37,495 nucleotides of DNA from an uncultured Mycoplasmatota bacterium (GTDB taxonomy: Bacteria; Bacillota_I; Bacilli_A; RF39; UBA660), in the NCBI GenBank assembly GCA_948467605.1, contig CAOKET010000016.1, positions 1-37,495 of the forward strand, written 5' to 3'. Shown piece by piece: positions 7,949 through 16,399 of the stretch. The notes below the pieces were generated by a model that was not told the origin of the DNA, ran no database searches, and saw nothing but the letters and a program-made list of their open reading frames with translations. Every line of letters starts with the position of its first letter. The first letter of the stretch is position 1. The translations under genes and the position numbers were made by a program.

Positions 7949-8479
7949 ATGATTTATACTACTTATTATAAGTCACCAATAGGTAAAATCTTATTAGCAA
8001 GTAAAGATAACAAACTAATAGGACTTTGGATAGAAAATCAAAAATACTATTTGGGTAAAATAGATAGTGAAATATATGAAAAAGATGATGAACAAATTTT
8101 AGTAAAAACAAAAAAATGGTTAGATAGATATTTTGATGGAGAAATAGTAGAAATTAATGAACTTGAGTTAGATCTTATTGGAAGTAATTTTAGAAAACTA
8201 GTATGGCAAGTATTATGTGATATACCTTATGGGAGCGTTACTACTTATAAAAATATTGCTGATATAGTTTCTAGAAAACTAAATAGAAAAAGTATGTCAT
8301 ATCAAGCAATAGGCGGTGCAGTAGCACATAATCCTATATCAATTATTATTCCATGTCATAGAGTAGTAGGTGTATCAGGAAATTTAACTGGCTATGCTGG
8401 TGGTATTGATAAAAAGATTAAATTATTAGAAATAGAAAATGTAAATATGGAAAAATTATTTGTTTCAAATATAAAATAA
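7949..8479 (+). CDS. ogt: methylated-DNA--[protein]-cysteine S-methyltransferase
   Basis: Suicide repair protein that takes the alkyl group from O6-alkylguanine onto its own cysteine. The 176 residues are typical of Ogt/MGMT. The active site is IIPCHRV with Cys136, followed by the conserved GYAGGIDKK loop. DNA contacts are in the helix-turn-helix-like FRKLVWQVLCDIPYGSVTTY, including the arginine-finger-type segment near ~90-105. No Ada-type N-terminal regulator domain is present. AAAGGA precedes ATG 7949. The adjacent zinc-ribbon gene starts 18 bases downstream and probably shares the transcript. Repair pathway partner in this window: tag. Confidence 0.95.
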   Translation: MIYTTYYKSPIGKILLASKDNKLIGLWIENQKYYLGKIDSEIYEKDDEQILVKTKKWLDRYFDGEIVEINELELDLIGSNFRKLVWQVLCDIPYGSVTTYKNIADIVSRKLNRKSMSYQAIGGAVAHNPISIIIPCHRVVGVSGNLTGYAGGIDKKIKLLEIENVNMEKLFVSNIK

Positions 8480-8497
8480 AGATAGGAGTTAATAAAA

Positions 8498-8860
8498 ATG
8501 GCAAGAGTTTTAAAAAATAAGGATTTAGTTAATACATCACTAGCAACTAGTTATGGTGGTTGGATGTATTGTAGTAATTGTGGTCAAAATATTGGTTATT
8601 TATGTTATTCAACCTATGATAAATTAAACTTAAAATATAAATGTAATTGTGGTAGTTGCGGAAGTGCGTTATTAGATTTTGATGATAGTAAAGTAGGTAA
8701 AGTATGTAATGATGAGTTAATTACTATTAAAAATAGATTTTGTTGTCCATGTGATAATGAACCATTAATTACTATATTAGATAAAAAGGTTATTAGTTAT
8801 GAATTAGAAATAACTTGTAAATCTTGTAGTAACATATATATAATAATTAAAAGTAAATAA
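8498..8860 (+). CDS. cysteine-rich zinc-ribbon-like hypothetical protein
   Basis: A 120-residue protein I do not recognise by name. It carries four cysteine clusters: CSNCG (~27), CNCGSCG (~50), CCPC (~85) and CKSC (~110). This is consistent with two treble-clef or zinc-ribbon knuckles and suggests a small metal-stabilised protein, possibly nucleic-acid or protein binding. No signal peptide or membrane segment. Its RBS AGGAG lies 18 bases after the ogt stop, with no terminator between them, so co-expression with ogt is likely. A repair-linked role is a guess from context only. Confidence 0.65.
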   Translation: MARVLKNKDLVNTSLATSYGGWMYCSNCGQNIGYLCYSTYDKLNLKYKCNCGSCGSALLDFDDSKVGKVCNDELITIKNRFCCPCDNEPLITILDKKVISYELEITCKSCSNIYIIIKSK

Positions 8861-9023
8861 TAAAATTAAATTTTAGAAGAAAAATAGTAGGCAATGTTAC
8901 GATATTATGAAAATAGTTTTTATAATGTTAAATAGATGCATTTTAACTTAAAATATATTATTTAAACAGTAATGACTTTTATAGATTAAAATGTTAAAAG
9001 GGTATGTAGTTTGGAGGTTTTTT

Positions 9024-9737
9024 ATGAAAACAATCGGAATTATTGGAGGAATGAGTTACGAATCATCTATTCACTATTATGAAAGAATTAATAATCAAGT
9101 AAATAAACTTGCTGGTGGTTTAACTTGTGCAAAGATGATTATTTATAATGTAAATTTTGAAGATATTAGAAAATTAATGTTATCTAATGAATGGGACAAA
9201 ATTGGAATTGAACTTTCAACTATAGCAAGGGCATTAGAAAATGTAGGAGCAGACTATATTGTTATAGCAACTAATACAATGCATAAATTGGCAGATTATA
9301 TTCAAAGTCAAATTAATATACCTTTGATTCATATTGCTGATTGTGTGGCAGATAAATGCAAGGAAAGTAATATTTTTAATGTAGGTCTTTTAGGAACAAA
9401 ATATACAATGGTTGAAGATTTTTTGAAAAATAGATTAAGAGATAATGGATTAACTGTAACTACTCCTCAAAATGAGGAAGATATTAATGAAATTGATAGA
9501 ATAATATTTGATGAGTTATGTAAAGGTGAAATTAAAGATAGTTCAAGAGAGTATTATATTAGTGTAATAAATAATATGATACAACAAAACAATATTAAAG
9601 GTGTAATATTGGGGTGTACAGAAATTGAAATGTTAGTGAATCAATCAGATTTAGATATACCAATTTTCGACACAACACAATCACATATTGATTCTATTGT
9701 GGATTATTCTCTAGAAAAAAAATTAATAAAAAAATAA
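9024..9737 (+). CDS. aspartate/glutamate racemase family protein
   Basis: Cofactor-independent amino-acid racemase of the Asp/Glu/hydantoin superfamily, 237 residues. It opens with the family signature KTIGIIGGMSYESSIHYYERIN. The first catalytic position is occupied by Thr (IATNTMHK) rather than Cys, while the second Cys is kept (GCTEIEML); this Thr/Cys arrangement is known in the E. coli L-Asp/Glu racemase YgeA subgroup and implies a different substrate preference from PLP-free D-Asp racemases. Start: GGAGG at 9013-9017 lies 6 bases before ATG 9024; an in-frame ATG at 8991 has no SD. The 160 bases upstream hold no gene. D-amino-acid production for cell-wall or extracellular use is possible. 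Confidence 0.88.
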   Translation: MKTIGIIGGMSYESSIHYYERINNQVNKLAGGLTCAKMIIYNVNFEDIRKLMLSNEWDKIGIELSTIARALENVGADYIVIATNTMHKLADYIQSQINIPLIHIADCVADKCKESNIFNVGLLGTKYTMVEDFLKNRLRDNGLTVTTPQNEEDINEIDRIIFDELCKGEIKDSSREYYISVINNMIQQNNIKGVILGCTEIEMLVNQSDLDIPIFDTTQSHIDSIVDYSLEKKLIKK

Positions 9738-9775
9738 TTGAAAAATTATTACTAAACTATTAGTGGTAGGTGATA

Positions 9776-10435
9776 ATGTTGGAAAAGTCTATGACATTTG
9801 ATTATTTTGAAATAAATTATTCAGATAAAGATAAGGAATACATACAATTAGTTGTACAAGAGTTAAAAGATAAATATTTAGATATTATGAGTTTTTTTAA
9901 TCTAGAAAAATTTGAAAGAAAGATATCAATTAAATTTTGGAGTAATTTAGATGAATATAGGAAATTTTTTGGTAAAAAATATAATAAAAAAATAAATGAA
10001 TGGGAAACTGCTAGATCTACAAATAACTCTAATGAATGTAGAATTGATTTATTGTGTTTAGAACAAAGAAGAAAGTGTAAGGGTCATGATAAAGATACAT
10101 TAAGAAATTTAATAAATGTATGTATACATGAGTTTGTACATACTTGTCACTTTGCATATAATGGAAATAGTCCATCTATGATATGGTTTTCTGAGGCATT
10201 AGCAACTTCTCTATCAAATCAATATGACTATTTATGTTTTGACTGTACTTTAGAAGATATTATAAATGGTAAAGCAAAATATATAAATTATTATACTATG
10301 GGTAGATACTTAATTGATAATTGTGATAAAGATTATATACTTAAACTTGCTAGAGATAAGAAATTATTAGAAAGTGATACTTATAATATATATAATGAAA
10401 CTATAGATTATGTTAGTAAAATGCGTGTTAAATAA
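9776..10435 (+). CDS. zinc metallopeptidase-like protein (HEFVH)
   Basis: About 219 residues with a gluzincin-type signature: HEFVH (His118-His122) followed ~27 residues later by SEALATSLS, where the Glu is a good third zinc ligand. The N-terminal half (SIKFWSNLDEYRKFFG) matches the pattern seen before the active site in peptidase-MA-like proteins. There is no signal peptide, so it is probably cytoplasmic. The start is ambiguous: AGGTGA (9768-9773) precedes ATG 9776 by 2 bases and TTG 9779 by 5, while GTG 9770 lies inside it. The gene is 32 bases after the racemase stop and may be co-transcribed. Substrate unknown. Confidence 0.7.
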   Translation: MLEKSMTFDYFEINYSDKDKEYIQLVVQELKDKYLDIMSFFNLEKFERKISIKFWSNLDEYRKFFGKKYNKKINEWETARSTNNSNECRIDLLCLEQRRKCKGHDKDTLRNLINVCIHEFVHTCHFAYNGNSPSMIWFSEALATSLSNQYDYLCFDCTLEDIINGKAKYINYYTMGRYLIDNCDKDYILKLARDKKLLESDTYNIYNETIDYVSKMRVK

Positions 10436-10491
10436 TTATTAGTAAACATTTATAATTGATTGTAGTTATAAAATAAAGGTAGATGGTATAA

Positions 10492-11196
10492 ATGCCAAGT
10501 TGGGCAATACACTTAAAAGTAGGAAAAGAGATAAACAAAAAGTTAAAAGCAAATAATGATGAATTTATGTTTGGTTCACTAGTTCCAGATACAGATTCTG
10601 ATTGGAAATTAAGTAGGTTTAAGGCACATTATTACGGAAATCTAAAATTTCTAAAATGTCCTTGTGAAAATATGATAGATATTGACGAATTTTTAAAAGA
10701 TTATAAAGAGAAATTAAACAATCCTTTAATTATTGGATATTATTGTCATATATTAACTGATAATTTTTATAATGAATATATTTATTATAATAAATGGATT
10801 AAAAATGAAAATAATGATGTTATTGGAATAAAAAAAATAGATGGAACTATTATTGATGTATCAGATGATTATACAAAAACATTAAAATATAAACATAAAG
10901 ATTTAGAATTGTATGGAAAAAGAATATTTAATTGTGAAAAACTTTATATCCCTAAAGATATATCTAAAATTAACAATTCTATATGCTTATTAACTAATAA
11001 TTTTATAAATTTAGGTGATGTAAAAAAAAGGATAGATTATCTCAATGATGGATTTGTTGAATTTAATAGAATTAATGACTTTGAGATGGAAAGAAAATAC
11101 GAATTATTTACTAAAGAGGAACTAGATAAATTGTTAAATGATTGTATAAACTATATTATTAAAGAATTGAAGAAAGTGGGTATTATAAATGAATAA
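10492..11196 (+). CDS. zinc-dependent phospholipase C-like family protein
   Basis: A 234-residue protein with the signature of the bacterial Zn-dependent PLC-like family: MPSWAIHLKVGKEINKKL at the very N-terminus, FGSLVPDTDSDW, KAHYYG, and GYYCHILTDNFYNEYIY around residues 82-98. The His and Asp residues in these blocks (H7, D31, H43, H86, D90) are the expected metal ligands. There is no signal peptide and the protein starts directly at the domain, so it is likely intracellular; many relatives are annotated but few are tested. It overlaps the next gene by 8 bases (ATGAATAA), implying translational coupling with 11189-12040. Confidence 0.85.
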   Translation: MPSWAIHLKVGKEINKKLKANNDEFMFGSLVPDTDSDWKLSRFKAHYYGNLKFLKCPCENMIDIDEFLKDYKEKLNNPLIIGYYCHILTDNFYNEYIYYNKWIKNENNDVIGIKKIDGTIIDVSDDYTKTLKYKHKDLELYGKRIFNCEKLYIPKDISKINNSICLLTNNFINLGDVKKRIDYLNDGFVEFNRINDFEMERKYELFTKEELDKLLNDCINYIIKELKKVGIINE

Positions 11197-12040
11197 TAAA
11201 GAAAAATATATTGATGATGCTAAAAAAAGATTTTCAGGTAAGGCATTAGAGTTGGTTTTAAAGCAAATTGAATTATTTTATAAGATGGAAGTTATTAATA
11301 AAAATTCATATGTTATTGGAGAAGATGTAAGATTATCAAAAGGGACATTTATACATGGGATATTTGGAGAATTAGAAAACTTTGATTTTATTGTAGAAAA
11401 TGGTTTTATTTCTACTGATTTTACAGAAACTCCAAGACCAAATAAAATATGTAATAGTGTTGGTATGTGGAATATACAAGAAGATATTTTGTTAAAGGAA
11501 TATATAAATTTATATAGTGGATTTACAATTACATATTCTATAGGAAGAGGACCAGGTTCAAAACACGTTAGCAAATTAGTTCCATATCATAAATTTGATG
11601 AAGTAACAGAAAAAATTAATGATACTGATGAAATATGGACTTATTGGGGAGATCAAACAAAAGAGGTAAGATTTATTCCAAGTTTAGTTTCTAATAAAAG
11701 ACAAATTGCATTTATATTAAATATGGAATCTAAATATGCTAAAGAACTTGCATATGCAGATGTTTGGAATTTAAGTTTTGATGAAGAAACTTTAACTCCA
11801 TTTTTAGATTATAGATATGTTAAAGAATTTTTAAGTCAAGATAGATTAAACAGAGATGCATCTACCACTGATAGAGAATCTGCAATTATATTTGGATTGC
11901 CATCTACACTAATTGAAGGAGTATTTGTTGGTAGAAAATTAGAAAATGATAAAACGGCAATTGAATATATAAAAACTAAATTACCAAATTGCTATATATG
12001 TAATCTAGATGGAAAAGTTATTATAGGAAATAAAAACTAA
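11189..12040 (+). CDS. unrecognised protein, possibly ADP-ribosyltransferase-like
   Basis: A 283-residue soluble protein I cannot assign with certainty. Visible blocks: KGTFIHGIFGELENFDFIVENG (split: KGTFIHGIFGE, then FIVENGFISTDF) near 52-80, YSGFTITYSIGRGPG near 110, EVRFIPSL near 158, and TTDRESAIIFGLPSTLIEGV near 220-240. The early His-Gly followed by an 'N-G-hIS' stretch, plus the late 'GhPs-hIEGhhVGR' stretch, recall ADP-ribosyltransferase or RNA 2'-phosphotransferase folds, but I see no decisive catalytic triad, so this is a weak structural guess. It starts inside the upstream phospholipase-like gene (8-base overlap) and ends before a strong terminator, so the two form a coupled pair. 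Confidence 0.6.
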   Translation: MNNKEKYIDDAKKRFSGKALELVLKQIELFYKMEVINKNSYVIGEDVRLSKGTFIHGIFGELENFDFIVENGFISTDFTETPRPNKICNSVGMWNIQEDILLKEYINLYSGFTITYSIGRGPGSKHVSKLVPYHKFDEVTEKINDTDEIWTYWGDQTKEVRFIPSLVSNKRQIAFILNMESKYAKELAYADVWNLSFDEETLTPFLDYRYVKEFLSQDRLNRDASTTDRESAIIFGLPSTLIEGVFVGRKLENDKTAIEYIKTKLPNCYICNLDGKVIIGNKN

Positions 12041-12063
12041 TATCTCAAAATAGATATAATTAA

Positions 12064-12092
12064 GCAAATCATATTTTAGATTTGCCTTTTTT
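12064..12092 (+). terminator. rho-independent terminator
   Basis: GCAAATC pairs perfectly with GATTTGC around an 8-base loop, followed by C and six T residues. The stem has the same sequence as the left arm of the terminator at 3262. Confidence 0.85.
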
Positions 12093-12093
12093 C

Positions 12094-12102
12094 TGTTATA
12101 AT
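12094..12102 (+). promoter_or_regulatory. extended -10 of the ABC transporter operon
   Basis: TGTTATAAT directly follows the terminator T run. GAGG of the RBS begins only 6 bases after the -10, so the transcript would start almost at the Shine-Dalgarno. Confidence 0.65.
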
Positions 12103-12119
12103 TTAATCGAGGTATGATT

Positions 12120-12815
12120 ATGAAATTAGTAATAAAAAATTTAAAAAAGACATTTGATAAAAAACAAGTTTTAAATGATATTAACTTTGAATTTGAAAAG
12201 GGCAAAATTTATGGACTTCTAGGTAGGAATGGTGCGGGAAAAACAACACTGTTTAACTGTATAAATGAAGATTTACCATGTGATAGTGGAGAGTTTTTTA
12301 TAAGGGATAATGTGGATAGGAAACTTGATGCAGAAGATATTGGATATGTATTATCTATACCAAATGTTCCAGAGTTTTTAACAGGAAGAGAGTTTTTAAA
12401 ATTCTTTGTAGATATAAATAAGAGTAGAATTAAGAATTTAAAAAATATTGATGAATATTTTTGTCTCATGAAAATAGATGAATCTGATAGAGATAAACTT
12501 TTAAAAGATTATTCTCATGGTATGAAAAATAAAATGCAAATGTTAGTAAATATTATTTCAAGACCAAACATATTACTTTTAGATGAACCACTAACATCTT
12601 TTGATGTTGTTGTTGCTGAGGAAATGAAACAATTACTAAAAAGCATAAAGAAGGACCATATAATTATATTTTCAACTCATATTATGGAATTAGCACTTGA
12701 TTTATGTGATGAAATAGTAATTTTAAATAAAGGTGTACTAGAAATAGTTGATAAGAAAAACTTAGATAATAAGCATTTTAAAGATAAAATAATTGAAGCA
12801 TTAAAGGAGGAGTAA
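12120..12815 (+). CDS. ABC transporter ATP-binding protein
   Basis: Nucleotide-binding subunit of an ABC-2-type exporter, ~231 residues. Walker A GRNGAGKTT (~38), Q-loop region, an atypical signature YSHGMKNKMQ (in place of LSGGQ; common in the drug/antibiotic-exporter ABC families), Walker B LLLDEPLTSFD and the switch His in STHIM are all present. GAGG at 12109-12112 favours ATG 12120 over ATG 12114, which would leave one base of spacing. The permease gene starts 3 bases after the stop, with AAAGGAGG inside the end of this gene. No regulator gene accompanies the pair. Confidence 0.93.
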   Translation: MKLVIKNLKKTFDKKQVLNDINFEFEKGKIYGLLGRNGAGKTTLFNCINEDLPCDSGEFFIRDNVDRKLDAEDIGYVLSIPNVPEFLTGREFLKFFVDINKSRIKNLKNIDEYFCLMKIDESDRDKLLKDYSHGMKNKMQMLVNIISRPNILLLDEPLTSFDVVVAEEMKQLLKSIKKDHIIIFSTHIMELALDLCDEIVILNKGVLEIVDKKNLDNKHFKDKIIEALKEE

Positions 12816-12818
12816 CGT

Positions 12819-14390
12819 ATGATAAATACATTTATTACTTCCTTTAAGTTAAAAAATACTTATAGAGTTAATAGTATTATTTATTCTATAAAAGGGATAC
12901 CAATAATAAAAAAAATACTTCCAGATAGTTTATATGAAAATAGCGGATTAAAAGCACTTGCAACTGTAATAAGTATGTTATGGGAGTTAATAAGTACATT
13001 TTTAGGTAAATTTCTTTATATATCAGTAATGATATATGCAGTTTCAAACCTTTATGAAACTAATATAACTTATACATTCTTACATATGTTTACATTTTTA
13101 ACACTAATAGGTGGTTTATTAAATACATATATGTTTAATCCAACAAAGGATAAATATTATGCTATTGTGATAATGAATATTAATGCTAGTAAATATGCTT
13201 TATCTAATTATTATTATTTTTTATTAAAGATTTTAATAGGTTTTATGCCATTTACTATTATATTTGGATTATTGGCTAAAGTTCCTATATGGTTATGTAT
13301 TTTAATGCCCTTATTTGTTATATCAGTAAAATTAATAGTAACATGCAAAAATATTTATAGTTATAAAAAAACAGGTATTACTGTAAATGAAAATACACCA
13401 GTAAAATTAGAATGGCTACTTATTTTTATTCTTTTACTTATCTCATATATATTACCTATTATAGGTATTACTATTAATAAACTAATATTTGTTATTATAT
13501 TTGCCATTACCTTAATTTTAGGTATTATAAGTTTTATTAAAATAAAATCATTTAATGATTATAAAAAAATGTATAAACAAATTTTAACTTCAAAAAATAT
13601 GACAATACAAATTAAAAATAAAAATATACAAAAAGAGAATGTCACAAATAAAATCACTTATGATAGTGATTATACAAGTAAAAAGATAGGATTTGCTTAT
13701 TTTCATGAGTTATTTGTAAAAAGACATAGTAAGATACTTACTAAAGCAGTTAGAAATCAATCGATAATAATATTGTCAATATTAATTGTGGTTATATTAT
13801 TAACATTATTTATACCTGAAATAAGAGAAAAAACAAATAATCTTATGCTTACATTCCTACCTTATTTTACATTTATAATGTATTGTTTAAATAGGGGTAC
13901 TACTCTTACTCAAGCAATGTTTATGAACTGTGATCATAGTATGTTAACGTATAGGGTATATAAAACACCGAAAGTTATTCTTGGAATGTTTAAAGAACGA
14001 TTAAAGACATTAATTACTTTTAATTTATTACCTGCTTTTATAATTGGGGCAGGATTAACACTGTTATTATATATAACTGGTGGTACAGATAATATACTTA
14101 ATTATTTTGTATTATTTACTTCTATTATTTCAATGAGTATATTCTTCTCAATCCATTATTTAGTTATGTATTATTTATTACAACCTTATAATGTAAATAC
14201 AGAATTAAAAAATACTACTTATTCAATAGTACAAGGTATTACATATCTAGTTTGTTATTATTTTATGCAGTTAAGATTACCAACTGTTCCTTTTGGAATA
14301 GCAATAATTATATTTACTATTATTTATTCAAGCATATCATTAATGCTAGTATATAAACTAGCACCTAAAACTTTTAAAATTAGGTTGTGA
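12819..14390 (+). CDS. ABC transporter permease-like membrane protein
   Basis: A 523-residue polytopic membrane protein with about 12 hydrophobic segments in two halves separated by a charged, lysine-rich cytoplasmic region (~250-300). This is the layout of large ABC-2-type permeases partnered by a separate ATPase. AAAGGAGG 8 bases before ATG 12819 gives strong initiation, and the ATPase gene ends 3 bases upstream, so they are one operon and one complex. Substrate cannot be told from sequence; lantibiotic-type or lipid export are both possible. Ends with TGA, showing TGA is a normal stop here. Confidence 0.82.
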   Translation: MINTFITSFKLKNTYRVNSIIYSIKGIPIIKKILPDSLYENSGLKALATVISMLWELISTFLGKFLYISVMIYAVSNLYETNITYTFLHMFTFLTLIGGLLNTYMFNPTKDKYYAIVIMNINASKYALSNYYYFLLKILIGFMPFTIIFGLLAKVPIWLCILMPLFVISVKLIVTCKNIYSYKKTGITVNENTPVKLEWLLIFILLLISYILPIIGITINKLIFVIIFAITLILGIISFIKIKSFNDYKKMYKQILTSKNMTIQIKNKNIQKENVTNKITYDSDYTSKKIGFAYFHELFVKRHSKILTKAVRNQSIIILSILIVVILLTLFIPEIREKTNNLMLTFLPYFTFIMYCLNRGTTLTQAMFMNCDHSMLTYRVYKTPKVILGMFKERLKTLITFNLLPAFIIGAGLTLLLYITGGTDNILNYFVLFTSIISMSIFFSIHYLVMYYLLQPYNVNTELKNTTYSIVQGITYLVCYYFMQLRLPTVPFGIAIIIFTIIYSSISLMLVYKLAPKTFKIRL

Positions 14391-14420
14391 ACTGATAGTA
14401 TATTTAATAATTTTAACTAA

Positions 14421-14504
14421 ATTGATATTTTAGGTGTAAGTATAAATGAAATACTAGTAGGAGAAAGGATTCATTGTAAAGATATAGAGAAGAAAATATT
14501 ATAA
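14421..14504 (+). pseudogene. remnant of an XRE-family regulator
   Basis: The frame after TAA 14418 reads LGVSINEILVGERI, then CKDIEKKIL and a stop, with no start codon. It aligns with the end of the HTH and the GE linker of the regulators at 16866 (ILGITLNEFFAGEKL) and 7163. The bases just upstream, read with a stop allowed, resemble the preceding 'PD-x-x-x-x' part. It is a decayed C-terminal piece of an HTH domain left in the 180-base gap between the permease and the DUF4026 gene. Confidence 0.6.
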
Positions 14505-14527
14505 ATTTTAGTAAATCATATTTTTGA

Positions 14528-14536
14528 TGTTATAAT
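14528..14536 (+). promoter_or_regulatory. extended -10 of the DUF4026 gene
   Basis: TGTTATAAT after a short T run, about 20 bases before GGAGGG. Confidence 0.6.
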
Positions 14537-14570
14537 ATAAATAAATAATAATTATGGAGGGAATGTTTAT

Positions 14571-15827
14571 ATGAAAAAAGTATTAACTGAACAACCATTA
14601 GCGTATTGGGAAGAAAAATCTTACATGATGGTAATTCCTAAAGAGGAAGATGATAATATTTTTAAAAGTGGAATGGAAGGATTATTATCAAGTAAAGAAT
14701 TTGAAGTTAAAGATACTAATTTTGGGGAAAGTGGTTCAATAAGTTTAAAAATTGTTTATAAAAATCAAGAATATGAGGTAGGTATTTATTCAGGAGGTAT
14801 TTGTGTACCTGAGTATTATTTATATAGAAGTTTTTTATTTACTGAAGAAGAAAAAAATAGTATTTTGAATGCAAAAAAGGCCATAACTATTTTTATGAAG
14901 TTTGGAAGTAATGCTAAAGAATCTTATCACTTACAATTAAAACTTGCACTAACTTTAATTCCTAATTTAATAGGTGTAATGGATGAAAGTGCTGAAAAAA
15001 TGTTGCCTGCTAGATGGGTTAGGATGGCTGCATTATCTAATGTATTACCAAGTGCTAATGACTTATTTAATGTACATGCTGTAAATGGTAAGGATAATAA
15101 AGTATGGCTACATACTCACGGATTATGTAGATGTGGTATTACAGAACTTGAAATATTAGAATCTGATAGAGAACATTATCAACAACATTACAATTTAATT
15201 ATGACTTACGCTATGTTTTTAGTTGATAAAAACGGTGAATTTAATCCAGAAAAAGCAAGTGCATATATAGGACGTTTAATAAATGGATATCCAGTTGTAG
15301 TTACTTGTTTACCTTGGGTAGAAGGAATATTAGAATATAAAAAACTAAAAATGGGAAATGCTAAAGATAGAAAAAATGGTCATAATAGTAAAACTAGTAT
15401 TATATTTTTATATACAAGTGAAGAAAATGAAAAAAATGGTGTTTTAAGTAAAGTATCAATTTATGATGAGTTATGGGGAGATAATCCATTATTCTTCTTT
15501 AGTAATGAAGAAACTAATAGGATGAAAAGTTTAGCAAAAGAAAGATTTTCATATGTTATAGAAGAATTTAAAAATAAGGACAATAAAATATTACTAAAGA
15601 TTGGATTACCTTTAAAGGATAAGAAAAATTTTGAACATATATGGTTTGAATTACTAGAGATTAAAGGTGATAAATTTAAAGCAAGATTAACACAAGAACC
15701 ATATGATATATCTGATATTCATACTGGCTATGAAGCATGGTATACGTTAAAAGATATAACAGATTGGATAATTTATACTAAAGAGTTTGCAGTTAATCCA
15801 AGTAATGCTTATCTTTTAGAAAAATAG
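14571..15827 (+). CDS. DUF4026 / DUF2314 domain protein
   Basis: A 418-residue soluble protein of unknown function. The N-terminal two thirds match the DUF4026 family as I know it: an opening AYWEEKSYMMVIPKE, an ARWVRMAALSNVLPSANDLF segment near 150 and LHTHGLCRCGITELEIL near 185. The C-terminal ~100 residues resemble DUF2314 (KIGLPLKDKKNFEHIWFELLE, then DISDIHTGYEAWYTLKDITDW split over the usual strand-turn-strand). It has no signal peptide or membrane segment. GGAGGG lies 9 bases before ATG 14571. It is a single-gene unit with its own promoter. Confidence 0.8.
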   Translation: MKKVLTEQPLAYWEEKSYMMVIPKEEDDNIFKSGMEGLLSSKEFEVKDTNFGESGSISLKIVYKNQEYEVGIYSGGICVPEYYLYRSFLFTEEEKNSILNAKKAITIFMKFGSNAKESYHLQLKLALTLIPNLIGVMDESAEKMLPARWVRMAALSNVLPSANDLFNVHAVNGKDNKVWLHTHGLCRCGITELEILESDREHYQQHYNLIMTYAMFLVDKNGEFNPEKASAYIGRLINGYPVVVTCLPWVEGILEYKKLKMGNAKDRKNGHNSKTSIIFLYTSEENEKNGVLSKVSIYDELWGDNPLFFFSNEETNRMKSLAKERFSYVIEEFKNKDNKILLKIGLPLKDKKNFEHIWFELLEIKGDKFKARLTQEPYDISDIHTGYEAWYTLKDITDWIIYTKEFAVNPSNAYLLEK

Positions 15828-15901
15828 AGTAGAAGTATTATGCTATAACATACGAGAAATAAGAGTTAGTTAAATATATTTTTATATGGAGGTTCTAAAA
15901 A

Positions 15902-16396
15902 GTGGAATATATAATAAAAATGGCAACAATAGAAAATATAGAAGAAATTTTAAATATATATCATTCTTTAATAGGAAAAGATGGATGTACTTGGGATTTG
16001 GATTATCCCAATGTTGATGATGTGAAAAATGATATAAGTAAGGAATCATTATATATAGTTTTAAATAACAAAGAAATAATTGCGGTTGCTGCTGCTGGTT
16101 ATGATGATGAATTAAAAGAACTCAATTGTTATAGCAAGGATATAAAAGTACCATGTGATTTGGCAAGGATAGCTGTTAAAACAGAATATCAAAATAAAGG
16201 TATAGCAAAGTATTTAGTAAGTTATATAGAAAAGCAAGCAATTAAACGAGGATTTGATGGCATACATTTTTTAGTAAGTAAAACTAATCCACATGCAAAA
16301 GCAGTTTATGATAAATTGAACTATGTATGTTGTGGGGAATGTATTATGTATGATAAAAACTGGTATTGTTATGAAAAAAAATTGAAGGAACTTTAG
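15902..16396 (+). CDS. GNAT-family N-acetyltransferase
   Basis: Single-domain acetyl-CoA-dependent acyltransferase, 164 residues. Conserved points: LARIAVKTEYQNKGIAKYLV (beta4, then the Q-x-x-G-I-A acetyl-CoA loop) and NPHAKAVYDKLNYVCCGE (closing helix and beta7). The Cys-rich end is unusual but within family variation. Start GTG 15902 is 9 bases after GGAGG (15888-15892). The ASCH-domain gene begins 3 bases after its stop, with its SD inside this gene, so the two are co-translated. Substrate unknown. Confidence 0.88.
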   Translation: MEYIIKMATIENIEEILNIYHSLIGKDGCTWDLDYPNVDDVKNDISKESLYIVLNNKEIIAVAAAGYDDELKELNCYSKDIKVPCDLARIAVKTEYQNKGIAKYLVSYIEKQAIKRGFDGIHFLVSKTNPHAKAVYDKLNYVCCGECIMYDKNWYCYEKKLKEL

Positions 16397-16399
16397 ATA

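Noticed and set aside
1659-8400. Tag and Ogt as one adaptive-response operon
   Set aside because: They are about 5.8 kb apart with several terminators and promoters between, and no Ada-type regulator is present. They share a pathway but not a unit.
11278-11574. 98-codon open frame on the minus strand
   Set aside because: It lies wholly inside the 11189-12040 gene, has no ribosome binding site, and its product has no recognisable composition or motif. The other minus-strand frames (for example 4597-4779, 12209-12469, 22662-22979, 32347-32616) are rejected for the same reason.
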